Shown here: one piece after another, positions 43,491 through 54,645 of the stretch
How the letters are laid out: every line of letters starts with the position of its first letter
Numbering within the stretch: position 1 is the stretch's first letter
Origin: Porphyra umbilicalis
Lineage: Eukaryota; Rhodophyta; Bangiophyceae; Bangiales; Bangiaceae
Reading direction: 5' to 3'
NCBI GenBank assembly: GCA_002049455.2
Contig: KV918773.1
Span: forward strand, 248,001 to 312,000
Length of the DNA stretch: 64,000 nt
Notes under the pieces: model-generated
What the model was told of the DNA's origin: nothing
The model's input: only the letters and a program-made list of their open reading frames with translations
Databases searched by the model: none
Made by a program: the position numbers and the translations under genes

Positions 43491-44399
43491 TAAATCGGCA
43501 AGCGGTTGTGCTCTTGGTGCCAATTGGTCTCGTGTGGACAATGAAAATTATCTCGTATGTGGACGTGTCAAGTGTGTATTTGGTACGCTTATTGACTGTC
43601 AGCAGCTGCTTGCAGTGCGTCTTGTCCAATGCATTGCGTTCATTCAATGTAGAAATTCAAGAGATAAATTTGATGAGAGGCATAATCAACCAATGTATCC
43701 GTCCGGGTATTGGCAGATCCGCTGAACAGCGTCGTCGCCTGCCCGGCGCCGCGCCCATCTTTCTCGGCCATGACGCTCCGGCCGGCACGCGGCGTAACCG
43801 TGGTGTACCACCACGACGCCGCGCGGAGCTACATGCGAACAATGCGCACGTCTCCCCTGCCACCCACTCCCTCCTTTCCACGCGCCTCCCCACTCGACCT
43901 ACGCCAGTAGGGCCGCCTCAGACACCTCCCTCAATGCGACGGATGATTCGAGGCACACGGACGGCCGGCCGGTCTGTGGGTCTTTGGAATATCGCCACCC
44001 AGTCCCCTCTCTCCCTCCGTGCCCGGCAGTGTATGGTCATTCCCATTACCCTCGCCCCCACTCGAATAGCCCTCACAATCACAGCATGCGACATTGTAAC
44101 CAACGTCGCCTTCTGCTCTGCTCAGCCTCGCAGAGAAAACTATGGAAATACCACCCGCAGCCCCATCACCCCACAGCCAAACCCACGATCCCGCCGCACA
44201 CACCTGTCCGCCAGAGTTCCGCCGCCCCTACCCCCCCACAGAGATGCGTCGCGGGTCACCGCCCGCATTGCAGCATCCGCCCACATTCCGGGCGTCCTCA
44301 TATGTCGAGGCCACCGGGACTGCCAGGAAGCGCGGCAAACACGCTGCTTCCAAGAAGCACACGATCGTGGGCGCGGCGCACACAGCCGAAGATGCGGGG

Positions 44400-45340
44400 C
44401 AACTGGCAGGGTGGGGCGGCGCGGTCGCCGCGACGGCACCGACGACGCGCGCCAGTGTGGTGGCGCGGTGGGGCCAGGCGACTGCCACGACAAAACCGAG
44501 CGCCGCGCTGCGGCACGGTAGGGCGGCGCGGTCGCCTCGACGGCACCGACGAGGCGCGCCAGTGACGTGGCAGCGTGGGGTGGCGCGGCCGCCGCCACGG
44601 CGCGCGCCGGCGTGGTGGCGGGGTGGGGTGGCGCGGCGGCCCCGACGGCACCGACGACGCGTGCCAGCGAGATGGTAGGGTGGGGTGGCGCCGCCGCCGC
44701 GACGGCGCGCGCCGGCGTGGCGGCGGGGTTGGGCGGCGCGGCCGCCCCGACGGCACCGACGAGGCGCTCCAGAGAAGTGGTAGGGAGGGGTGGCGCCGCC
44801 GCCCTGACGGCGCGCGCCGGCGTGGCGGCAGGGTGGGGCGGCGCGGCCGCCCCGACGGCACTGAGGACGCGCACAAGTGAGTTGGTAGTGCCGGGTGGTG
44901 CGGCCGCCACGACGGCGCGCGCCGGAGTGGTGGCGGAGTGGGGCGGCGCGGCCGCCCCGACGGCACTGAGGACGCGCACCAGCGAGGTGGTGAGGTGCGG
45001 TGGTGCGGCCGCCGCGACGGCGCGCGCCGGCGTGGTGGCAGGGTGGGGCGGCACGGCTACCGCGACGGCACCGACGACGCGCGCAGGTGTTGTCGCACGG
45101 TGGGGCGGGGCGACCGCCACGACAATACCGAGCGCCGTGCTGTGGTATGGTAGTGCGGCGCGTCTGCCCCGACGGCACCGACGCGGCGTGCCAGCGTGGT
45201 AGCAGTGTGGGGTGGCGCGGCCGCCGCGACGGCGACGAAGAGGAGCGCCGGCGTGGTGGCAGGCTGGGGCGGCGCGGACGCCGCGAAGGAGCCACCGAGG
45301 CGCGCCAACCTGGCCGCAGGGAGGGGTGGGGCGGCTCGGG
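44400..45340. repeat. Tandem array of about 111-bp units in the pogo-like element
   Basis: About eight diverged units rich in GGCGCGGCCGCC, GACGGCACCGACGACGCG and GTGGTGGC words. The unit is a multiple of three, so plus-strand translation repeats GGAAAPTAPTTRAS-like blocks of about 37 residues and the minus strand is Pro/Ala/Thr-rich. I do not regard it as a gene. Confidence 0.7.
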
Positions 45341-46320
45341 TGATGGCGTAGTCCTGACGCGGAGGCAACGCGTCCTGTGTGCACAGGCATGGGGAGGCGA
45401 GCACGACCGACCAACGCATCGAACACGATCGCCTGCTCCAATTGACGATCGTCCACACTTGCCAAGTAGCCTACGAAATCAATCTGATTCGCCGTGATCC
45501 ATAGTTGCGTCGCCCGTGTCAAGGAAGGTCATCAATGAAACACAACTTCAAGCTACCAAAAGGACAAGAAGAACGAGAAAAAAGGCAGCACATGCCGTAG
45601 ACGAAAGAAAGTTCTCCTCAGTGCCTTCTCAGATCTGTCTTCAGATGTTTCCTTCGATGAGATGCAAAAACGCTATCCTTCAGAGCAGTATTCTTGATCC
45701 AGAATTGCGTCAGGGACAGTACGTTGCCCATGCGACTTGGCCAAGGCCGATGGAGGTCCTCTCTCATCGGACACCTCGGCCACGCTGCGTGTAAAACGTG
45801 GCTCTGAGAGAGCCACGTACTTTCCAGACGGCATCGAGGGATACGTGCCGCGGTGAGACAGCACCGCGTACCGACACCTTAGGCTTTGACAGCCCGTGCT
45901 GTGAGCACGATGCTCCTGCCCATTCAGAAGGCGCCAAGCTGTGGCGCGGCGTTGACAGGGAGTACTGTACGTCCGCACACCGCTTGGCTCTTGCCCACAC
46001 GAGACGGTCCGCTGTCAGGGGCCACATATGACCGACATCGCCAGCGTCACAGCAGGATCTTGCGATCTCGCTCTTTGAACAGGATCGAAAACGAGGGCTA
46101 CTAAGCGAGTGAGATACGCTGTTCATGCGCGAACGGCCATTTCGCTCGCCAGATTTCTGCAAGCGTAGATACGCTTAATCGATACGCTTGGCTGGCATTT
46201 TCGCGACACTCGCTTCGGGCCCAGTCGTCGCCGGGCAGATAAGCATTCGCTGACGAATTTCGGTGTCCAGAAATCATACGCTATTCAAAAATGATACGCT
46301 TGGGAACCTCTGATAAATAC

Positions 46321-47090
46321 CATAGACCCAACGCTTCGAACTTGTTTTCTTCGGGTCCGTGCTTTTGGTCTGTCATCGTGATGGTTTTAGACCAGATTGC
46401 CCCAGGGGCTGTAAGTTAGCACGTGGGCTACAAAGTGCGCTACCCTGTTCTATGAGAGCACAATGACTGTAAGAAAAAACTGTCCCGTTTTGTCGGGAGA
46501 TTGTGTCGTGGCCTGCAACCTGGAAATCAATCAGATCTCCTGCGGCCACACGCCGTCAGATTGGCCGGTGTTGATGGTCGCATACTCAGCTGTTGCAGGA
46601 TGGGCGGCGGATGCAGTCGCGCGGGTCATGGCCCAAAATGGGACCTTCGGCGCAGTGTTCGCCGCTCGCGCTCGACGGGGAAGCCGCCTCCTCGTTCTGG
46701 GAGACTCGGGGGTGTGGCAGTCTGGGCGGCGCTCTGGCACCAACCCCTCACAACGGGCTTATGGGTGGTGGGAGATCGGGCGCGAGTTCCCCTTCTCTCG
46801 TCTCAAACACCGCCTCACTCACGCACCCGTCGCCTGTCGAGTTTGCTGGGTGCGTCTTTCCCCGCCCTCATCTCCCCCTCTCCCCGTCACGCTGCTCCAT
46901 TTTCCTCCTGCGTCCTTCCTGCCTTCTTTGCCCTCTTGTAAATTATCCAGCCGCCCCTACCTCTGCCCCGTGCCGGAATCCACGTCTTCCGCCGGGTGCG
47001 CCCCCCGCACGGGTGCTCTGGCAGCCGCTCACCGCCGTGACGCATCCGGTTCGAGGCTGCTACATTCCCAAGCCCCCCGTCGTCGTCGTC
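46321..47090. other. Upstream region of the alanine-rich gene
   Basis: No separate gene is seen. From about 46800 it becomes pyrimidine-rich (CTCCCCCTCTCCCCGTCACG and similar), as expected of a 5' leader. A weak TAAATTATCC occurs near 46938. The alanine-rich frame is open upstream to 46593, but the extra sequence is Pro/Ser-rich and looks untranslated. Confidence 0.4.
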
Positions 47091-49196
47091 ATGGCGCCTC
47101 CCGTGGGCCTCGCTTTTGTCCCCATTGGCGCCCCGCGCCTGCTGATGACCCCCGCCCCCGTCACCACCACCAGCCCGATCGGTCGCCGCCAGTGGCAGCC
47201 GAAAACCGGTGTCATGGCGTCGTCTCTGGTGTGCGCCGGCGTGGGAGGCGCCCGCCGCCGCTCCGCCATGGCCCCCGCCATGTCGATGGACTACGCACGG
47301 GAGGCGGCGGAGCGCGCCCGTCGCCGGGAGGCCGCCGAGGCGGCGGCAGCAGCTGCCGCTGTCGCCGCCGCTGCCGCTGAAGCTGACGATCGGCGGCGCT
47401 CCGCTGCGGCCGTGTCAGCGGCTGTAGCCGCCGCCGCCGCTGCCGCGCCAATTGACCCGGAACGAGCGGCGATACTCGCCGCCGCCTCCGAGCGCGCGCG
47501 CCGCCGAGCGGAAGGCGAGGCGGCGGTGGTGGCCGCCACCGCCGCCGGAGTGGCCGCGGAGGTGGCCAACCGCAAGGCCGCTGCGGCGGCCTCCGCCAAG
47601 CAGGCAGCTGCTTTCTCCGCGAAGCTGGCTGCTGCTGCCGGTCGGCGGAAGTCTGTGGAGGACCAAGCGGCCGCCGCTGCAAAGGCCGAGCAAGCGGCGC
47701 TCGAGCTGCGCCAGGCAGCCTTTGAATGGGCGGCCGCCGAGGAGATCATGGCCAACCGCATCCGCCGAGCGTCTTCGTCGCGGTCTGCTTTGCCGCCGTC
47801 GCCAAAGCGCCGTGGCGTGTCTGCAGCCGCCCCCGTTCCCGCTAGCGTTGATGCAGCGACGGCGGAGCGGATGCGCCGCCGCGCGGCGCTCGACGCGGGC
47901 AAGTCGCCCGCCCAGCAGGCGGCGGTGCAGGCGGAAATGGAGGCCCGCCGCCGCTTGACTGCCCAGGCTATTGCGCGGGCGGCGGCCAACGCTGAGCGCG
48001 AGGCGGCTGAGCGGCATCAGATGGCCGATTCGGCGACGGCAGCGCGGAACAAGGCGGTGCTGAACGCCGAGCGCCGCGCGGCGCTGCGGACGGCAATGGA
48101 GGCCGAGGCAGAGATGGCTGCGCGCATCCGTGCCGCTGCCGCTGCTGCTACACGCGCGTCTTCGCCGCACACATCGCTGTCGCCGCCTTCCTCGATGGGG
48201 CGCACGGCGCCGTCGGCCTCGGGACCTGCTCCTGCAGCGTCAGTGCGGGCGCCTGCGCCGCCGCCGCCGCCTGCTGCACCGGCGGCACCGTCAGAACCTT
48301 CGGCGCGCAAAGGCGCGCTGGCTGCTGCCTCTGCCCTGACGGCGCCGGTGACGGACACCGGCCGCTCTTCGGTGGATGCCGCCTCTAGGCATGATCGCGA
48401 TGCCGCCGCCAAGCGTGAGAGCAAGGCCGTCACCAAGCGCGAGCTGCAGGCCGCCACCATTGCTGCTGAGGCCCGCAAGGCCGCAGGGGCGGCGGTGGGG
48501 AAGCAGGCCGCCGAAGCTGTGACGGTCGCAGGGCAGGATAATAGTGCGGCGGTCGCGGCGACGGCGATTGAGACGCCGGAGCAGAAAGCCGCGGCCGAGG
48601 TGGAGCGCCAGCGCCGCCTCAAGGTCGCCGAAGCCTTCGCCGAGGTGGAAGCCAAGGTCGCCGCCAAAGCGACGGAGCGGGCGTGCAGCCCGCCGCCCGA
48701 GTCGGCGCCCGTCGACTTGTCGCCCGAAGCCATTAAGGAGCGGGAGCAGCGGCTGCGCAAGGCAGTGGCGACCGCACGGACGGCAATGGAGGAGGCCGCC
48801 GCAACACGGCGCAAGAAGGTTGAATTGGCCGCGGCGGAGCGGCGGAAGATCACGGCGACGGCCATTGAGGCGGCGGCGGTGGCGGCCACCGCCGCTGAGA
48901 AGCGCCGTGCCGCGGCCGCTGCACAGGCGGAGCGGGACGCGATCCTGACGCCCGCCCAGGAGGCGGCCAAGACGGCGGAGGAGAAGGCCGAGGCTGAACG
49001 CCAGGCCGCTGCCGACGCCAAGACGGCCGAGAAAGAAGCCGCCGCGGCCGTGATCCGCAACGAGCGCGATGCGCGGCTGGCAGCTATTGTGCAAGCCGCG
49101 CGTGATACCACCGAGGCCGCCGCCCGCGCACGCCGGGCGGCTGATGGGTTGGGGGTGGCGGAGAATGGTGATTGGGAGGCGACGGAGCGCGTGTAG
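47091..49196 (+). CDS. Alanine-rich coiled-coil protein, function unknown
   Basis: An intact 701-residue ORF. I chose ATG 47091 because the protein becomes compositionally uniform from there and a pyrimidine-rich leader precedes it. After a short N-terminus (MAPPVGLAFVPIGAPRLLM) nearly the whole chain is Ala with regularly spaced Glu, Lys and Arg (EAAERARRREAAEAAAAAAAV and similar). This predicts long amphipathic or coiled-coil helices. A Pro/Ala/Ser break lies at about residues 360-410. The composition resembles TolA-like or filament-type helical proteins, but that is compositional only. Unlike the repeat tracts, only one frame is long with this codon pattern, there is no tandem repetition, and an AATAAA lies 400 bp downstream. 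It is the one uninterrupted gene here not obviously part of a transposon. The first residues could be an organelle transit peptide; this is untested. Confidence 0.65.
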   Translation: MAPPVGLAFVPIGAPRLLMTPAPVTTTSPIGRRQWQPKTGVMASSLVCAGVGGARRRSAMAPAMSMDYAREAAERARRREAAEAAAAAAAVAAAAAEADDRRRSAAAVSAAVAAAAAAAPIDPERAAILAAASERARRRAEGEAAVVAATAAGVAAEVANRKAAAAASAKQAAAFSAKLAAAAGRRKSVEDQAAAAAKAEQAALELRQAAFEWAAAEEIMANRIRRASSSRSALPPSPKRRGVSAAAPVPASVDAATAERMRRRAALDAGKSPAQQAAVQAEMEARRRLTAQAIARAAANAEREAAERHQMADSATAARNKAVLNAERRAALRTAMEAEAEMAARIRAAAAAATRASSPHTSLSPPSSMGRTAPSASGPAPAASVRAPAPPPPPAAPAAPSEPSARKGALAAASALTAPVTDTGRSSVDAASRHDRDAAAKRESKAVTKRELQAATIAAEARKAAGAAVGKQAAEAVTVAGQDNSAAVAATAIETPEQKAAAEVERQRRLKVAEAFAEVEAKVAAKATERACSPPPESAPVDLSPEAIKEREQRLRKAVATARTAMEEAAATRRKKVELAAAERRKITATAIEAAAVAATAAEKRRAAAAAQAERDAILTPAQEAAKTAEEKAEAERQAAADAKTAEKEAAAAVIRNERDARLAAIVQAARDTTEAAARARRAADGLGVAENGDWEATERV

Positions 49197-49589
49197 CGCG
49201 TGCGCGGCGCGCCTCGAAACGATCGAAGATGCTCTCGTGCTATACAAGGCGGGGTGGCGTGACCTCGTAGCTTTCTGAGATGTTCAATAGATCGGCGATA
49301 TACAGTCGTTCCACAGAAACCCAGCACTCCAAAATTTGCAACAGTGACACCACAAGTGACGCTTTCTTGTGACACGTGCGTCAACACTCGCACCGTGTCA
49401 TCCTCAAACCTAGTTTCTGTGGACTTCATGCGGACGTCCTGTTTCCAAGAGCATGCACGCCTCGCGTGACCTCCGTATTCAAGGGCCCTGCGCGGTAGGG
49501 TTGTGCAGCACGCCCGGGGCGTGCTAGTCTATTTGCTCCAATAACGGGCCACCCCCACAGCCGACGGCGTTCCCGAGGTCACATGAAAA

Positions 49590-49595
49590 AATAAA
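49590..49595 (+). terminator. Possible polyadenylation signal of the alanine-rich gene
   Basis: AATAAA within an A-rich run, about 395 bp after the stop codon. Position and sequence fit a polyadenylation signal; use is unproven. Confidence 0.35.
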
Positions 49596-49599
49596 CACA

Positions 49600-50837
49600 T
49601 CATGACAAAGCGCAGAGTGTGTTCATTCTGATGGTATGCTTTGTTCTGCTCTTCGACCAGTTTTCCTTCTGTAGGAGCGGCCGGCATATTGGCGTGCCAC
49701 GTTAATGTACCTAAAAGGGGCTAGCTCCCAAATGACCATTCCCGGCCGGTCTCGTGTGTATCCCGAATCCGGACGGCGCACCACCTCCGTGCGATCACTC
49801 CCGGTCGTCTAAGGCCCGTTCCGTGACATGGGTCCGTGTTTGTGACGGTGTTTGTGACAAGCGTTGTCGAACGCTGGTTGGCTGAATTCTGCCACGTGCT
49901 AAACTTGCCCATGCCGATCCCAGGCATGCCTGGCTTGCGCCACTCGGCCGGAGCCATGTGACGAGGCAGGCTGAATGGCCTGCCTGGAGAATTAGAATCG
50001 ATCACCGACGGAGTGACGCAAGAGTTTTCCGATGCATTGGCGAGGGAATGGTGTCGAGTGATCTCACCGCACGTCGGCCGAGGCCGCAGCCGCTGCGCTG
50101 CAGTTGCGCGGTTCACACCTCCTCCCACCGCACGCAGCAGCTCACACAGTCGGCTTTTTCGTATTCGTACGCGGCCACACCGCTTCCCGCCACAGCCTGT
50201 ACGTTCTTTACCTTTTTGCGCTGTGAGGGGACCGGTGACGGGGGCCATCCCGCGTCAGACGCCAACCGGAGGTGCAGCTCTGTGAGCTTACGCAGAGGGT
50301 GCCGCGGTGTGGGCACGCCCCTCTAGTCACTCTCTCCACCCGCGGTGGTGCGTGTCGCCACACGGTGCGCGCCGCAGCGCCCGTGCCGATCAGCAATGTT
50401 GCTACACACGTGCGCCAGCGGGTGGACAGAAAGCCGCGGACGATTGAGATTGGAGTGCAGATATTGAATTATCTTGTGTACTTACATTCATTGACATCAC
50501 ATACCCATATCCTGCCTGATGTCCCGGAATGCTCTGACCGGTGTGACGCCGGGTTTGTGGCGTAACAAACGGGCAACACAAACCCGGATCCAAGTCACGG
50601 AACGGGCCTAAGTCGGCGCAGTTCTGTGGGGCCTCCCGCCCTGCTGACTGGACGCCTGTCCGACCGTTCCGACGCCGGCAAGTGGGCGTGGCGTGGGTAT
50701 CGCAACAGCCCTGAAGCTGACCAGCGCGTCAAGTTGGCCCCATGGCGGGCCACGCCTGGTGCAGCCCGCAGTGCCGCGCAGCGCTCTGCGCAATTCTCCC
50801 CTGTACGGCGCTGCAGACATCTCTGGAGGGCCCTCAC
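49600..50837. other. Unassigned intergenic DNA
   Basis: Ordinary composition with short frames only. I recognise no domain, RNA gene or transposon ends in it. Confidence 0.35.
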
Positions 50838-50959
50838 TAGTGTCTATTCTACCATGAGTGCGACTCAGTTGAGCCATCCCTTTGACTCATTTGAGTCTCA
50901 ACAGAAATCGTCGATCCCAGCGTTCCTACATATGAGAATGGCCGATTTGGTGCCTATGA

Positions 50960-53900
50960 GAGCACACCCAACAACGTCGGTTGCGAACGATCTGCGAACC
51001 GTTTAAGAGCGCAACGTGTGCGCCTATGAGTGGCCAAAAGCGTTTCGGCAGCGATATGCGCAGGCTCTGCGAACCCGCTCCGCTCGGATCGAGAGTACTT
51101 GTTTTCTTCTGTCGGCAGATCGCAGTGTATGGGAAACGGAGAAGGTGACGTTGCTGGGTTGTCGACCTGCGAACTGGTGCCTGCGAGCGGCTTTCCCGTG
51201 AGATGTCCACATTCCGACAGTCCAGTGCTACATTTCAAGCAAACAGGCCATCGATCGACCTCGCGATCACGCTGATCTGGACCCCAATCGTCAGCAAATA
51301 AGACGGTCAAGTGAGACACGCAGCGCGATAGGCTTCAAATGGCTGCAAACTCTTGCGATCGAGTAGACACGACGTGGTCAAACGCACAAATGTCGGAGAC
51401 ACGTTGGCAGTATCTCGCATCATCTTGCGGCGCTGTCGCATCTCGCGACCGAGAGCAGTGATTTGTAGGTCTCTCATTGGTCCGTTCAGCCGGCAGACGT
51501 ACAGCGTGCATGCAATCTGGTGGCGCTTTCGCCTCGATGGACACTGGAGCATTCTTGTTCTGAAGCGCCTGTGAGGCGGCCGCGTGGTGTCTGCCTCTGA
51601 GGCGGCCGCGTGGTGTCCGCCAGTCACCGTGACGCAGGGCGGGCTCCCACGCGGCCGCCTGCGGCGGTCGGGTGGCCGGGCTTGCGAGTCTGCCGAGACC
51701 CGGCAGGGGTCACGTACGATAGCGCCCGTCGCGCAGCGGCAGAATCGTGCGGCCACATCCGATTTTCGTGTCAGCGATCCGCATGCTCATTGGTCAGACG
51801 CGCTGTTCATATGCATCCAGCCGGACACACCCTGCTGCTGTCCAGTGCAAGACTGCGCAAGGCCAAAGCAGCGTAGTCACGCCTCGCGTCCCTCTTGACA
51901 ACGACGGCGCTGTCTGTATTGGGCACCTCTGCGGCCGCTAATGCGGCCGCTGAGGCGACGGCGGCTGCGGCCGCAGGTGGGGCTCCAGGTGCGGCCGCAT
52001 CGCCCGTATGTGCGGCTTCTGCATGTGCCGGTGCGGCCGCGTCTCCTGGGTCTGGCGGACCGCCCGCTACGCCCGGCGTCGTGGCTGTGAACGGCCGCGA
52101 AGCGGCCGCGTCGGCGTCGACCACGGGCCGTACGGTCGAGTCCCCGGCGTCCGGCGCGGCCGCGAGTGCGGCCGCATGGCTTCCGTCTGCACCTTTTCCC
52201 AGTGGCGGCTCCCATGCGTCGCCGTGTGCCTGCGCATCACCAGCTGCGGTCGCCAGCGCGGCCGTTGCCCGCCGCGCTGCGGCTTCGGCTGGTGTTTAAT
52301 CTGTCAAGCGGAGGAAGGCGCGCGGCTTGAACTCGCTGCAGACCAAGCATGCCCCTTCACAGCTGGCGGGGACTCCGTCCCAGGTCCAAGTCGCTTCGTG
52401 ACGCCGCGGCCGCAGAATGCGGCCGCTGGCGCTTCGGGCGACGACGAGTGGGACGCTTCCTGTGGCACTAGTGGCAGCGATGTCGCGGATGGTGACTTGC
52501 CTTGAGTTGTGACTCTTTTAATTGGCGAGACGGAGTCCTCTCTGCGCGTTGAGTGTTCGGCTTGTGTACCACAATAATACACGTTTTTTTTTCCCTTTGC
52601 CGGTTTTTTTTTTCCTACTCTCTGACTCTGTCCGACTCACCGACTCTGTCCGAGAAGCCAGCACGGCACGATCCCTTCATTTATGCATCAGTTACATTGC
52701 AGCATGATATTATACGAAGCTCGCGGACATCCGCCCACGCCAGACAGAGCGGTGGCCTCGCCTGTCTTTCCAGAGAAGTGGAAGCCGCCCATGAGTCTTA
52801 ACTATCCTAAGTCGACGTGGCGGCCGCGGCCAACGTGCAAAAATGTGAGGAAAAAATGCCATGACGGCGAAAAAAACAACCGTTGAAGACTACACATACG
52901 GCTCCGCAAGGGACCCGCGATCAGAGGATATATGGGCTGCCAGGTCTTCGCGAAGAGATCTCCTCCTCGATAGGAGGCCGTCGGTACACAGGTTCCCCCT
53001 CCTCAGCGATGAACTCAACCAGCTTCTTTGTCGCCACGTCAGTTGTGAAATTGGACAGCCGAACATACTCATCCGCGCGATAAAACGACCCCCCGTACGC
53101 GGCCACACAGAAAGCGGCCACCAGCTTCTGCAGAACATGAGCTCGTGGCCGCCTCGTCGCATTGATGCTCTGCCGCCCACACGGCCTGTCGCAAATGGCC
53201 TCGTAAACGCTCATAAACAGAGACCGTGGCACACGGAAGCGACGCTCAAACGTCTCTTCTCCATACACAGGCGGCTGCCCATCCACACCAAAATAATCCC
53301 GCATGATGCCGCGCATACCCTGGTCGAAATCACGTGGCCGGTTGGCACGCCGCCCGGCCACAGACCCGACAAAACGCCGTCTGCGCGCTCCCTGCGCCGC
53401 ATTCCTGCGATGGCGGCGCGTCAGGAACAGAGATCGCGCTCCGATGACGGCCGCAAGCAGCTCGTCCGCGGAGCCCTCCGACTGCCCGCGGCCGTCATCG
53501 CTCGACGGCCCAGACCCATCATCAGTGGACGCGTCCATCTCCATCCACAAGTGCAGCCGACGTCAGGAGAGCTAGAGCGGCCGCAGAAGCGGCCGCAAAT
53601 GCGGCCGTCAATACGGCCGCTCACGGCCGCTCACGGCCGCTGCGCCGGCGAAGGAGACGGGCAGAACGGGGAAACGGGATGGACGACGCCGACGACGGCG
53701 GTGCCGCAATCGCGCTCCCCCCGACGACGACGGTGTGATCGACGCGCCGCTGGTGGCGGGCGCACCGCGTCGATCTGTCGCTCCGCCCCCCCCCCCCACA
53801 GAAAGCGCAATTGGCAGGTCCAGGGCGGCCGCGTGACCAATAATGTGGGCTGCGCGGCGCTGCCTGAAAACCCCCATGCACGGCCCATTCCCGCCGGTGC

Positions 53901-54645
53901 GGCTGCGCGCGGACAGTCACATGCCGGCCACACAATGTTGCGCTGCGCGGAACCCCCCCCGATTGGCTCCCAGCGCAGGTTGGTGGCACCAGCAGCGCGT
54001 CAACTGGGGGCCACCCCGCCAAAGAATTCCGCTGCACGACCGCATTGGGGCCGCGCGCCAACCCATGCGACAGTGCCTCTAGGCGCCCCCCCCCCCCTAA
54101 TCAAACAGTTCAGCCGTGGGGGGGCCGACCCAGAATCGCGCGTGGCGGCGGATGTCCACCAGGAAAAAACGGTGTCCCGCCGGCCCCCCCCCCCACAGGG
54201 CCCGGCAATGAGCGCCGCCTGCGCCTCGAACGGAATCTGCGGCCACTCGCGACGGCATGCTCATAAATATCAGATCTCGAGACGCCTGTGCGATCGTCAA
54301 CGCAACGTGTGTTTGTCTGCGATCGTCCCGATTTGGGTGTTTGACCCCCGTTTAGACACAATTGTAGACAGATTCAGTTCGCAAAACGTTCGGAAATGCA
54401 CAAACGTCTGCCCAAACGCCAGTGGTATGGTCGGCCGATGGAAAAATGCGAACCTCCTGCGAACCAGCGCCATATTATCCGGTTGGACTTATATCTGGCC
54501 CACCAGTAGCTCGGTTCGCAGATCTGGTTCGCGACGTTGGTGGGATGACCGGTTTTCCCATACCTCTGCCCATAACTGGCAAATATGCCACGTTTAACGA
54601 ATAATACGCAAAAGCGGTTCGCAACCGACGTTGTTGGGTGTGCTC
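50960..54645 (-). mobile_element. PIF/Harbinger element D2, inverted copy of D1
   Basis: A 3,686-bp copy of D1 in the opposite orientation. Its ends are GAGCACACCCAACAACG with the matching inverted end. It is flanked by a 3-bp duplication TGA (50957-50959 and 54646-54648), which differs from the TAA of D1. Sequence identity to D1 is very high over the stretches I compared, so both copies are recent. Confidence 0.93.
52921..53544 (-). CDS. Truncated PIF/Harbinger transposase (N-terminal half), D2
   Basis: The same 207-residue truncated transposase as in D1, read on the minus strand from ATG 53544. It differs by a few residues: a Ser-to-Pro near the start, Phe-to-Val in the Arg-rich stretch, Asn-to-Tyr before the ADEYVRLSN motif, and a different last two residues. 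The DDE core is again absent. Persistence of the open frame in two copies may reflect recent amplification and not selection. Confidence 0.72.
   Translation of the reverse strand: MEMDASTDDGSGPSSDDGRGQSEGSADELLAAVIGARSLFLTRRHRRNAAQGARRRRFVGSVAGRRANRPRDFDQGMRGIMRDYFGVDGQPPVYGEETFERRFRVPRSLFMSVYEAICDRPCGRQSINATRRPRAHVLQKLVAAFCVAAYGGSFYRADEYVRLSNFTTDVATKKLVEFIAEEGEPVYRRPPIEEEISSRRPGSPYIL

Larger units (their letters stand above)
41074..45719 (+). mobile_element. Pogo-like (Tc1/mariner superfamily) element nested in the hAT element
   Basis: Perfect inverted ends of 25 bp starting CTGTCCCTGACGCAATTC are flanked by TA on both sides (41072-41073 and 45720-45721). It encodes a decayed DDE transposase (41784-43490), preceded by a TATA box. 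A large part of its right half is an approximately 111-bp tandem array. Confidence 0.88.
40601..46312. mobile_element. Non-autonomous hAT-type element, host of a nested pogo element
   Basis: Flanked by identical 8-bp duplications ATAAATAC (40593-40600 and 46313-46320), the size expected of hAT transposons. The ends are CAGGGTTTCCCAAGCG on the left and, inverted, CAGAGGTTCCCAAGCG on the right. Many AAGCGTAT/ATACGCTT words lie within about 200 bp of each end, like the subterminal transposase-binding repeats of hAT elements. Without the pogo insert it is about 1.07 kb, with no transposase, so it would depend on an enzyme encoded elsewhere. Confidence 0.85.

Noticed and set aside
43478..45522. 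347- and 460-codon ORFs right of the pogo transposase
   Set aside because: They read through the approximately 111-bp tandem array and have no domain; frames on both strands are equally long.
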